Below the pieces are notes generated by a model, which had not been told where the DNA came from, ran no database searches, and was given only the letters and a program-made list of their open reading frames with translations. A DNA stretch of 37,717 nt from Nostoc desertorum CM1-VF14 (GTDB lineage: Bacteria > Cyanobacteriota > Cyanobacteriia > Cyanobacteriales > Nostocaceae), in assembly GCA_019359245.1 (NCBI GenBank), contig JAHHHR010000072.1, forward strand, positions 1 to 37,717, given 5' to 3'. This document shows, piece after piece, positions 8,736-15,469 of this stretch (the stretch's first letter is position 1; every line of letters begins with the position of its first letter). The position numbers were made by a program, and so were the translations under genes.

Positions 8736-9177
8736 GAAAATATCTATAGATTACGTTACAGCAGTTTTCTTTTGCATGAGGTACAACGGCTTTTTCTCAA
8801 ACTTTACCAACTCTATCCCCAGATTTCCTTACCCAACCATTACCAGCAATCATGTCCTGTGGTTCCCCAAGGAAGAAGCTCAAGTTCGCGGATGACGTCT
8901 GTAATACGCTGGCTTGTGCTGACTTCTAACTTTTGTAATACCAGCTTCAAGATTATTCATTTTTTGTGTAAGGTACGAAAACAAGAGAGGTCGTTCTTTT
9001 CGAAGTAAGAACCTTGCTGGGGCAAACTTTCGCGGCACAGATATTTGGGGGGCAGATTTTAGTGGTGAGCGATCGCACTGGTGGATACCCGCTAGTACCA
9101 TCGGCTAGACTGGAATTGCACTTACCATAACTATTTTGACTTAAAGTAGATAAACATCTATAAACAAAAATTTCCGT
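8736..9177. other. Non-coding stretch with gene debris
   Basis: No intact gene is seen. The frame from 8772 to 9008 is open but has no ribosome site and no family resemblance. From about 9002 to 9108 there is a pentapeptide-repeat scrap, annotated separately. The rest looks like eroded coding DNA. Confidence 0.5.
9002..9108 (+). pseudogene. Pentapeptide-repeat fragment
   Basis: The + frame reads NLAGANFRGTDIWGADFSGE, an unmistakable A(N/D)(L/F)xx repeat run, and ends at a TAG at 9106-9108. There is no start codon and no upstream continuation in frame. It is a remnant, possibly of the same gene as the pieces at 6342-6716 and 9755-9895, which it would join in the right order. Confidence 0.6.
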
Positions 9178-9669
9178 CTAATTTTTGTAAACTCTGACTA
9201 ACGGTGTCACCTTTGGTTGATTGGGATTAGTTAGGTTTAATCGATAAGCAGTTTTTAAGATATCTTCCATTTTCTCGCCTTTGACTGTAATTATATAATT
9301 TGCTGGTCGAGAAGGCTCTTTCTCAAATTTCTCAATTACCTTGTCTTGAATAATTGACACGTCTTTTAACCTCTGTGGTAGTCGAGCATTAGGTTTCCAA
9401 AGACACAAAACACCTGTAGAGTTGGGAAATTTTAGTAATTGTAGAGCGTATTTTTGATTATTAACTTGAAAGAAAGAGGTCATCAGTATTCTAGCTTGAT
9501 TTTGTGGTGGTATTTGCTGAAATACTTTTTGTGTTCTCTCATGACGGCGGCAGTTTCTATCGATAATCGGTTCTCCAGCAAGCGCAGATTTTGATAACGT
9601 TGATACACCTATACTGTAAAAACTTAAGCTTGTTAAAGCCAAAGCAATAATTTTAGAGAAATCAAGCAT
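9178..9669 (-). CDS. Secreted protein of unknown function
   Basis: A 163-residue protein with a signal peptide (LDFSKIIALALTSLSFYSIG, probable cleavage after ALA at about residue 31). The mature part is basic, with two cysteines (RNCRRH near residue 39 and GVLCLW near 89). It ends in an alternating hydrophobic pattern (NYIITVKGEKMEDILKTAYRL). No family recognised. The ATG at 9669 gives the signal peptide at the extreme N terminus. It is isolated among pseudogenes and transcribed toward the pentapeptide scrap. It could be a small periplasmic factor; no function is proposed. Confidence 0.7.
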   Translation of the reverse strand: MLDFSKIIALALTSLSFYSIGVSTLSKSALAGEPIIDRNCRRHERTQKVFQQIPPQNQARILMTSFFQVNNQKYALQLLKFPNSTGVLCLWKPNARLPQRLKDVSIIQDKVIEKFEKEPSRPANYIITVKGEKMEDILKTAYRLNLTNPNQPKVTPLVRVYKN

Positions 9670-9754
9670 AGTTTAAATTCTCGGTTTTGGTATGGACGAC
9701 TAAGTAAAATTTAGATTGTTCCTAAGCTCGACTTTATCCATTTTTGAGAAGATA

Positions 9755-9895
9755 ACCAAAGCCAATTTACAGGATGCAAATTTATCCAGAGCCAAGCTAG
9801 TGTAAACTCAACTAGACAGCACTGATTTTACAGGTGCAACTCTCACCGATGCATTCATTGAAGATTGGAATATTACTATTGACACCAATGGGTGA
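9755..9895 (+). pseudogene. Pentapeptide-repeat fragment with an in-frame stop
   Basis: The + frame reads TKANLQDANLSRAKLV, a TAA stop at 9803-9805, then TQLDSTDFTGATLTDAFIED and WNIT in the same frame up to a TGA at 9893-9895. ANLQDANLSRA and DFTGATLTDA are pentapeptide repeats. ATLTDAFIEDWNI resembles the C-terminal end of cyanobacterial pentapeptide proteins. The internal TAA sits where a CAA would preserve the pattern, so a single base change may have produced it. It is a dead fragment. Confidence 0.6.
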
Positions 9896-10185
9896 TTGTC
9901 ACCGCCGTTAATAATTTCAGTTGTACTGTGAGGCTATGGGATGGAGAATTGACGATTGGGGTGAAGCATTTGAAGTCTTATGATTACTTACCGCAAGAAT
10001 ACGAACAGATGCAGCAAATTTGCGATGGCGTAACCGCTCACCGTAGGTGATCGCATCAATCGGGTGTATTCAAGTGGGCTGGACGAATCGGTGCAGAGGT
10101 TTTTGGAGTCGTTTTGGAAGCTGAATCGGGCTTATTTGACGTCGCTGGAGGAGAATTTGTTGACTGTTTTTGAGTCTGAAATCAT
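9896..10185 (+). other. Decayed coding debris split by a palindromic repeat
   Basis: Two short protein-like pieces are visible on the + strand: one at about 9896-10050 (TAVNNFSCTVRLWDGELTIG, then KHLKSYDYLPQEYEQMQQIC) and one at about 10056-10192 (NRVYSSGLDESVQRFLESFW, then KLNRAYLTSLEENLLTVFES). Between them lies a palindromic repeat at 10022-10054. Neither has a start codon, and I do not recognise the family. They may be parts of one former gene. Confidence 0.35.
10022..10054. repeat. Palindromic repeat
   Basis: The element begins GCGATGGCGTAACCGC and ends GTAGGTGATCGC; the outer arms GCGAT(C) pair. It belongs to the same broad class as the other palindromic repeats in the window and separates two pieces of decayed coding sequence. 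Confidence 0.6.
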
Positions 10186-10568
10186 AGTTTAGTTATCTAT
10201 TTCATCAAATTTATTCTCGCTCAGAATTTCTATCTGGTCGTGAGGCGATCGTTCAGTTCTTGACACGCAAGTGGCTTAAAGAATTGGACTACCGTCTGAT
10301 CAAAGAGCTTTGGGCTTTTCGGGACAACCGAATTGCTGTCCGGTTTGCTTACGAATGGCGTGATGATTCTGGCAACTGGTTCCGTTCCTACGGAAATGAG
10401 AATTGGGAGTTTGACGAACACGGATTTATGCGATGGCGTATTGCCAGCATCAACGACCTGCCAATTCACCAGAGCGATAACTTCGTTAAGCTCCGCTAAC
10501 GCAAATATCATTGGATACTTGGTCGTCGTCCTGATGATCATCCAGGATTGTCCGACCTCAATCTTTGA
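10186..10568 (+). pseudogene. DUF1348 (NTF2-like/SnoaL-like) pseudogene interrupted by a 21-bp repeat insertion
   Basis: The translation carries the hallmarks of the DUF1348 family of NTF2-like proteins: FLSGREAIVQFLTRKW, ELDYRLIKELWAFRDNRIAV, RFAYEWRDDSGNWFRSYGNE, NWEFDEHGFMRWRIASINDL. The family ending HWILGRRPDDHPGLSDLNL is present in the same frame but only after a TAA at 10497-10499. That stop lies in a 21-base insertion at 10479-10499. Deleting it restores ...HQSD-RKYHW... and also a GCGATCGC HIP1 octamer. The first 40-50 residues of the family are missing, and there is no start codon at the expected place. It is a double-hit pseudogene. Confidence 0.85.
10474..10502. repeat. Palindromic repeat inserted within a HIP1 site
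   Basis: The sequence GCGATAACTTCGTTAAGC plus CTCCGCTAACGC spans the insertion in the DUF1348 pseudogene. AGCTCCGCTAACGC-type arms are common in cyanobacterial palindromic repeats. The flanks GCGAT and CGC join to a perfect HIP1 octamer if the central 21 bases are removed. Confidence 0.65.
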
Positions 10569-10688
10569 GAACCGGAGCAACACCAATATTTCTAACAAAC
10601 CGCACTTATTTGGTAAACCTGGGCGGCAGAAGGGTCTTGACTGGTTGTAAATGAATTTTTCGCCGCTCAACAATCATACAGATCATCA

Positions 10689-10785
10689 TGAAAAAACTAG
10701 ACGGAAAAATTGCAGTCGTGACAGGGCATCTAAAGGAATCGGTGCCTCAATCGCCCAATACCTAATAGCCAAAGTTCAGAAGGCA
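10689..10785 (+). pseudogene. Short-chain dehydrogenase/reductase 5' fragment, frameshifted
   Basis: An ATG at 10689 opens MKKLDGKIAVVTG, the classic SDR beginning, but the frame is then lost. The next frame continues ASKGIGASIAQYL, which completes the TGxxxGIG cofactor-binding motif. One G is missing from the run encoding TGAS. After about 33 residues the gene is cut by a GGCAGGA tandem repeat, and the rest of the enzyme is absent. No active reductase is possible. Confidence 0.8.
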
Positions 10786-10804
10786 GGAGGCAGGAGGCAG
10801 GAGA
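10778..10804. repeat. GGCAGGA heptamer tandem repeat
   Basis: About three contiguous copies of GGCAGGA follow the SDR fragment. This is one of the short tandem repeat families common between genes of filamentous cyanobacteria. It marks the break point of the SDR pseudogene. Confidence 0.7.
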
Positions 10805-11158
10805 AATCCCCTCTCTTGCGACTATTATTCGTGAGAAATCTTTTCTTAATCCCCTTGGTTGGTCGTGGTAATCAAAATAATTGCCTACCCCGAAGTATTG
10901 AGGCGATACAAATAAACTAGGTTTGTATTCGGCTCACGAAGACAAAACAATGAAGATATTGATCCACTCAAACTTACAAATGACACTTTGCTATCAACCC
11001 CCACCTTATCAAGCTTACAGCTTAAAACGGTTGGGGGTTAATTCGTTATCGCCTAAAAATTAATCCCACATCGCCCTTCTCTGCGAGACGCTCCGCGAAC
11101 GGATCGGATGTGGGGCTTCTTTTTGTTTTAACTAAATGTGAAATTTTTAGGAATCGAC
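10805..11158. other. Intergenic region with hairpins, no gene
   Basis: No gene is recognised. An inverted repeat (AACCCCCA at 10996-11003 with TGGGGGTT at 11032-11039) and a terminator-like hairpin at 11065-11114 are present, the latter with a palindromic repeat in its loop. Confidence 0.5.
11065..11125. terminator. Hairpin terminator, possibly bidirectional, with a repeat in the loop
   Basis: CCCACATC (11065-11072) pairs with GATGTGGG (11107-11114). It is followed on the + strand by CTTCTTTTTG. On the - strand, after the RNA-binding protein gene, the hairpin is followed by ATTAATTTTTAG. The loop contains GCGAGACGCTCCGCGAAC, a common Nostoc-type repeat. It probably ends the RNA-binding protein transcript and may also stop + strand readthrough. 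Confidence 0.6.
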
Positions 11159-11470
11159 TTAGTAGCGATTATTGTTGCGGCCGGCATTACCGCCACCCCA
11201 GCTACCACGAGAAGAGTTGCTTCTTTCCTCACGAGGTTTAGCTTTGTTCACTTTCAAATCACGTCCCATCCACTCAGCACCATCAAGTGCATCAATGGCA
11301 GCTTGTTCTTGTGTGTCTGATTCCATTTCCACAAAAGCGAACCCACGAGGCCGGCCTGTTTCCCGATCTGTGGGTAGTTGAACACGATTTACTTTTCCGT
11401 ATTCTGCAAAAGCCTGCTTTAGGTCCTCTTCTGTAACCTGATAGGACAGGTTTCCGACGTAAATTGACAT
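11159..11470 (-). CDS. RRM-type RNA-binding protein (cyanobacterial Rbp)
   Basis: A 103-residue protein of one RNA-recognition motif and a Gly/Asn/Arg-rich tail. RNP2 is IYVGNL at residues 3-8 and RNP1 is RGFAFVEM near residues 42-49, the hallmarks of the cyanobacterial Rbp proteins. The tail (RGSWGGGNAGRNNNRY) is the short glycine-rich type. The start is set at ATG 11470 (MSIYVGNLSY); the frame is open 21 codons further, but that part is not family-like and is likely 5' leader. Rbp proteins bind single-stranded RNA. Several are cold-induced or localise mRNAs to thylakoid membranes; which paralogue this is cannot be told. It is monocistronic, with a terminator-like hairpin downstream. Confidence 0.93.
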   Translation of the reverse strand: MSIYVGNLSYQVTEEDLKQAFAEYGKVNRVQLPTDRETGRPRGFAFVEMESDTQEQAAIDALDGAEWMGRDLKVNKAKPREERSNSSRGSWGGGNAGRNNNRY

Positions 11471-11802
11471 AGAAATATCCGAATTCAGAGAGTGTAGAGG
11501 GTTAAATTCAGAGACACGCTTTTTATAAATCAAAACGAGTTACTCAAACGAAAATAATCCTTATGCCCATGAGTGTAACACAGCCTTCAGCCTTTGAATA
11601 TCGTCTGATTGTGAATTTTATTCACAGTCACACTTTTAACAGGAAATCGAAATCAACTAGCGATCGCCCAGTTATTGAGTGTTTTGAAAATTCAGCTGTG
11701 GACCTAGGGGTAAAGATTATTATCGGTAGTGGGGCTAATCATAACATGACTAACTGTCTTAAAAGCAAATTGAGAAATATTCATCCCAAAATGTCTCAGG
11801 TT
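11471..11802. other. Intergenic region upstream of the RNA-binding protein gene
   Basis: It probably contains the promoter and leader of the Rbp gene (transcribed leftward) and the 3' end region of the phosphatase gene. An open frame on the + strand (11563-11826) has no ribosome site or family features and is not taken as a gene. Confidence 0.5.
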
Positions 11803-12663
11803 TTAACTCTGCTCAAACTGCGCTAAAATCCTTTCTGCTTCCTTACACAGCATCTCGTGATATTCACCGTTACTAGCTAGCAAACCTCCCCATTGATTAA
11901 TATCTCCAGTGTTATACTGCAACGGAGTGCCGTCGAAGTGAGTAAATTTACCGCCAGCTTCTGTTAAAATCAGTTCTGGTGCTGCCATATCCCAGTCTTT
12001 GGGCGCAGACTTGCCGGAAAGGGAAATGTAGATATCTGCCTGTTGCTCGACAATGGTGGAAATTTTGCAGCCTACACTACCTACAGATTTATGATTTTGA
12101 CAGGGTAGGTTTTGTAGCAAGTAATCTAAGCGTTGGTTGCGGTGAGAGCGACTAACCACTAAGGTTAAATCCTCAACTCGTTTGCCTGACGACACTTGTA
12201 AAGGAACAGAACCATCACAGGTTTCTACAAATGTACCACCGCCTTTGGTAGCGTAATATAACTTTTGAGCCTCTGGTACTACCACTACTGCCAACACTGG
12301 GCGTGTTTCCTTGACTAAAGCAATGTGAACTGCATAGTCTCCAGTTTTTTCGATAAAGTCTCGTGTGCCATCCAAAGGATCAATTATCCATACCCAAGGA
12401 GCGGAAGGGTGCGCGCCTGTAGTTGGAGATTGATAGGTTTCTTCGCTGATGTAGGCAAAATCTTCATTACCCAAAGTTGCTTGTAGCTTCTGTAAAATGT
12501 GTTGACTCACAGCTACATCTGCAACGGTAACAGGCTCATTCTGTTTATATTTTACTTCTAAGTCAGGGTCTTTTGCAGTACCGTGATAATACGATCGCAG
12601 TATATCTGCTGCTTGCCAACCTACCTCACGAGCGATCGCTAATATTTCTTTTAAGTCTTTCAT
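11803..12663 (-). CDS. cysQ: 3'(2'),5'-bisphosphate nucleotidase / inositol monophosphatase family
   Basis: A 286-residue member of the Mg-dependent, Li-sensitive phosphatase family. Metal-binding residues are visible: SEE at about 73-75, motif 1 WIIDPLDGT (Asp95 and Asp98), and motif 2 DWDMAAPELILTEAGG (Asp223/Asp225). The CysQ-type subgroup hydrolyses 3'-phosphoadenosine 5'-phosphate left by sulfate assimilation or sulfotransfer; SAL1-like relatives also act on inositol phosphates. The subgroup assignment is from overall resemblance, so an inositol-1-phosphatase role remains possible. The gene follows the PfkB-type kinase gene by 27 bases on the same strand, so the two are probably cotranscribed. 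The ATG at 12663 gives the normal length. Confidence 0.85.
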   Translation of the reverse strand: MKDLKEILAIAREVGWQAADILRSYYHGTAKDPDLEVKYKQNEPVTVADVAVSQHILQKLQATLGNEDFAYISEETYQSPTTGAHPSAPWVWIIDPLDGTRDFIEKTGDYAVHIALVKETRPVLAVVVVPEAQKLYYATKGGGTFVETCDGSVPLQVSSGKRVEDLTLVVSRSHRNQRLDYLLQNLPCQNHKSVGSVGCKISTIVEQQADIYISLSGKSAPKDWDMAAPELILTEAGGKFTHFDGTPLQYNTGDINQWGGLLASNGEYHEMLCKEAERILAQFEQS

Positions 12664-12690
12664 TAAATTTGACCTTATTAATCTGACTAC

Positions 12691-13587
12691 TCAGCACTTT
12701 AAATCCATCCAGCGCCGAGTGCCAAATAATTTACAGGAATCAGCCGCAATATTAGCTGCCAGTGCCAGTGCATCAGTAAAACTTTCTCTTAAAATGTAAT
12801 GACAGAAAGCACCGTGGAAAATATCTCCAGCCCCTAACGTATCAACCGCTTGAATCTGCGGTACATTTACGATACCAGTTTTGGTGCAGTTCCAGTATTC
12901 AATTGGTTTTTGCCCGTGGGTAATCGCAATGTGAGGAATGTCAAATCCACTCAGATAACCAAAAACATCTTCTCCAGTCTGGCAGTTGGGGGGATAAAAA
13001 TTAGCTGAACAGACGGCATAATCTACAAACGGCAGAATTTGCTCAAATCCAGGCTTCCAACTCCCAGCATCAATTACTATTGGGATATTTTTGACTTTAG
13101 CCATTTGGGCTATGGAATAACTAACGGCCATCTGATGTCCATCAATCAGTACGATATTGACATTTTGCAAAATATCTGGCGGGATAGATGCGCTGCTAGC
13201 TTGAGTTTTGACAGCATTGATGGAAACTACAGCGCGTTCACCCGTACTTTGGGTGACAATAATTGAGGAGACAGGCGGTGCTAAATCAGTGGTAGGCTCA
13301 AGGTCTGCGATCGCAACTTTGTAATTTGCCAAATCACCTCGAATTAGCTGTGTCATTGGGTGAGAACCAACTACACCCAAGACTGTAGCCTGATTTCCTA
13401 AATGGCTGAAAGTAACAGCCGCGTTTGTAGCTGGCCCCCCTGCTGCCACAATATAGTCAGTAGCGACAATTTTCTGATTATTCTTAGGGGCAGAGTCAGC
13501 AAGGTAAATCAAATCCAAGGTTACCAAGCCCACAAATAACCCATGAGCCGATTTCAGATTTTGAATTTTGGATTTTAGATTATCCAT
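12691..13587 (-). CDS. PfkB family carbohydrate/nucleoside kinase
   Basis: A 298-residue ribokinase-like kinase that phosphorylates a sugar or nucleoside with ATP. The N-terminal PfkB signature is AAGGPATNAAVTFSHLG (about residues 48-64). The C-terminal signature with catalytic Asp255 is DTLGAGDIFHGAF (249-261), preceded by the ATP-site region. The substrate is not determinable. The first 13 residues (MDNLKSKIQNLKS) are translated from an AAAATCCAAAATTCAAAATC-like short tandem repeat, so the N terminus appears to have been extended or re-made from repeat DNA. The family core begins at HGLFVGLVTLD. It lies directly upstream of the CysQ-like gene. Confidence 0.88.
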   Translation of the reverse strand: MDNLKSKIQNLKSAHGLFVGLVTLDLIYLADSAPKNNQKIVATDYIVAAGGPATNAAVTFSHLGNQATVLGVVGSHPMTQLIRGDLANYKVAIADLEPTTDLAPPVSSIIVTQSTGERAVVSINAVKTQASSASIPPDILQNVNIVLIDGHQMAVSYSIAQMAKVKNIPIVIDAGSWKPGFEQILPFVDYAVCSANFYPPNCQTGEDVFGYLSGFDIPHIAITHGQKPIEYWNCTKTGIVNVPQIQAVDTLGAGDIFHGAFCHYILRESFTDALALAANIAADSCKLFGTRRWMDLKC

Positions 13588-13590
13588 TTA
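13552..13590. repeat. Heptad-like repeat at the start of the pfkB-family gene
   Basis: On the - strand the sequence runs AAATCCAAAATTCAAAATCT, a short-tandem-repeat type usually found between genes. Here it overlaps the first codons of the kinase gene. Confidence 0.6.
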
Positions 13591-13636
13591 TCATTTATGT
13601 TCGTATAAGTGCATAAATTATTTTTAACTCCTGTAC

Positions 13637-13656
13637 AGACGCGATTAATTGCGTCT
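13637..13656. repeat. Short palindrome AGACGC...GCGTCT
   Basis: AGACGCGATTAATTGCGTCT is a near-perfect palindrome of the GAGACGCGATTAATCGCGTCTC type common between cyanobacterial genes. It lies in the divergent interval between the PfkB-type kinase gene and rsmI. A related stem is at 14882-14904. Confidence 0.65.
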
Positions 13657-13683
13657 CTAATTCCTAACTTTTAACTCTTGCTC

Positions 13684-14544
13684 ATGCAAACCGATCCAAA
13701 ACCAGGAACACTTTACGTTGTCGGCACACCAATTGGCAACCTGGAAGATATAACCTTTCGGGCTGTGCGAATTTTGCAGACTGTGGATATCATTGCTGCG
13801 GAAGACACGCGTCACACAGGGAAACTCCTACAGCATTTTCAAGTTAAGACACCCCAGGTGAGTTATCACGAACACAATCGTACCAGCCGCATTCCAGAAT
13901 TATTAGAGCATTTAATTAACAACAAAGCGATCGCTCTTGTGAGTGATGCGGGAATGCCAGGAATTTCCGATCCGGGATATGAACTGGTGAAAGCCTGCAT
14001 TGAGGCGGGAATTTCAGTAGTTCCCATTCCTGGCGCTAGTGCAGCAATTACAGCATTGAGTGCAGCTGGGTTACCAACGGATCGGTTTGTCTTTGAAGGC
14101 TTTCTCCCAGCGAAAAGTCAACAGAGACAAGAACATTTAGAGTCTCTGCAAACAGAATCTCGCACATTGATTTTTTACGAATCGCCCCACCGTTTGCGAG
14201 ATACTTTGCAAGACTTAGCAGATGTTTGGGGAAGCGATCGCCAAATTGTGCTAGGGCGGGAGTTAACTAAATTGTATGAGGAATTTTGGCGGGGAACAAT
14301 TGCCGAGGCGATCGCTCACTACAGCCAACGAGAACCCCAAGGTGAATATACATTAGTAGTGGCGGGAATTCCAGCTAGTCAGCCCCAACTGACAGAAGAG
14401 GAATTGAAAGCCGAATTGAAACAGTTAATTAGTCAGGGAATATCGCGATCGCAAGCTAGCCGTCAGTTAGCAAAATTTACCTCCCTTCCCCGTCGCCAAC
14501 TTTATCAACTAGCTGTTTCTATAGTTCTCACTCCTGAGTTGTGA
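13684..14544 (+). CDS. rsmI: 16S rRNA (cytidine-1402-2'-O)-methyltransferase RsmI
   Basis: A 286-residue tetrapyrrole-methylase-fold enzyme that 2'-O-methylates C1402 of 16S rRNA at the ribosomal P site using S-adenosylmethionine. Diagnostic segments: GTLYVVGTPIGNLEDITFRA (residues about 7-26), the AEDTRHTGKLL block, ALVSDAGMPGISDPGYELV, VPIPGASAAITALSAAGLP, and FYESPHRL. These are near-invariant in RsmI. The C-terminal helical domain (about 235-286) is present and the length is normal. The ATG at 13684 is chosen; a TTG two codons earlier is open but weaker. It is transcribed divergently from the PfkB-type kinase gene. Confidence 0.97.
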   Translation: MQTDPKPGTLYVVGTPIGNLEDITFRAVRILQTVDIIAAEDTRHTGKLLQHFQVKTPQVSYHEHNRTSRIPELLEHLINNKAIALVSDAGMPGISDPGYELVKACIEAGISVVPIPGASAAITALSAAGLPTDRFVFEGFLPAKSQQRQEHLESLQTESRTLIFYESPHRLRDTLQDLADVWGSDRQIVLGRELTKLYEEFWRGTIAEAIAHYSQREPQGEYTLVVAGIPASQPQLTEEELKAELKQLISQGISRSQASRQLAKFTSLPRRQLYQLAVSIVLTPEL

Positions 14545-15127
14545 GCAGTTAATACCACTTTCATACAATCTCAAATTCAAATCTTTATTATCTCTCTGTC
14601 AACAATTGAATGCACAGAATTTTTTGCTTGATATTTTAAGATAAACATAATCCTCAAGTTGAATTCACCCTCCTATCTAGGGTTGACTCTCAGTTATCCA
14701 CAACCCTAACTTAAAGTCAAATTTTCATGTGCGTAGGCAACAAAAACTACAGGCATCGTCTGAGCCGAGGATGATGAAGCACTCAAAATTGGCGCATCCG
14801 CAACTTGGATTATATCGTTCAAGTAAAAAACAGTCTCATTGCCATACTAAATAGACATCTTGGAAAAAGAATAAAGAATGTAGAGACGTAGCAGTGCTGT
14901 CTCTCTATAAAGGTTCGGAATAACGCATATTGAATTTCTGGAGATATATATCTAAATTGTTACTAAATTTAGATATTCATCCTCAAAGACAACCTAATGA
15001 ATATTCAAATGATATCTAAAGATTTTTGATATTAGTTCTCTAGATAGATCAGGAATTTTGTAGACAAACTTTAATATGAAATAGTCGAAAGCAAACAAAT
15101 TAAGATTCTCAAGGAAGGAGAAATACA
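14545..15127. other. Long intergenic region between rsmI and the stress membrane protein gene
   Basis: No intact gene is seen. Features are an inverted repeat AGGGTTG (14679-14685) / CAACCCT (14701-14707) without a T tract, and a repeat-type stem AGAGAC (14882-14887) / GTCTCT (14899-14904). The AT-rich 200 bases before 15128 likely hold the promoter and leader of the stress gene. A short open frame at about 14725-14850 shows no family resemblance. Confidence 0.5.
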
Positions 15128-15406
15128 ATGGGTAACATTATTGCTTGGCTGGTTTTGGGTTTAATTGCAGGTGCATTGGCTAAGTTATTTTATCCAGGAA
15201 CCCAAGGTGGCGGTATTCTTTCCACCATTGTATTAGGGATACTTGGAGCCGTAGTTGGGGGTTATTTGGGTCAAGCTTTATTAGGAAGTGGTTCGGCAGC
15301 CGCCGCATCTGCCGGAGCTTTCTCGCTTGGAAGCATTTTATTTGCTGTTCTTGGTGCTATGCTACTGATTTTCCTTTGGGGTTTACTGACTCGTCGGGCT
15401 GTGTAA
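15128..15406 (+). CDS. GlsB/YeaQ/YmgE family stress-response membrane protein
   Basis: A 92-residue hydrophobic protein with three membrane segments (about residues 4-22, 29-50 and 65-87), Gly/Ala-rich, beginning MGNIIAWLVLGLIAGALAK and containing the LSTIVLGILGAVVGGYLG block. This is the transglycosylase-associated/GlsB family, small inner-membrane proteins induced by stress, whose biochemical role is unclear. The start is supported by a strong Shine-Dalgarno (AGGAAGGAG, 15112-15120) seven bases before the ATG. The next gene, a YflT-like stress protein, follows by 63 bases, so they may form one stress operon. Confidence 0.93.
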   Translation: MGNIIAWLVLGLIAGALAKLFYPGTQGGGILSTIVLGILGAVVGGYLGQALLGSGSAAAASAGAFSLGSILFAVLGAMLLIFLWGLLTRRAV

Positions 15407-15469
15407 TTACCTCAAATTAGCTCACACTCTTAGGATGGGAATCACTTCAATCCGCAACAAACCGATAAA

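Noticed and set aside
9896..10192. Toxin-antitoxin-like small gene pair
   Set aside because: The pieces lack start codons and ribosome sites and are split by a palindromic repeat; there is no family evidence.
11563..11826. Open frame upstream of the RNA-binding protein gene
   Set aside because: No ribosome site or family features, and it runs into the end of the phosphatase gene.
11803..12663. Functional link of the CysQ-like phosphatase to the sulfatase cassette
   Set aside because: The genes are about 5.5 kb apart on opposite strands with unrelated genes between; both touching sulfur metabolism is not enough.
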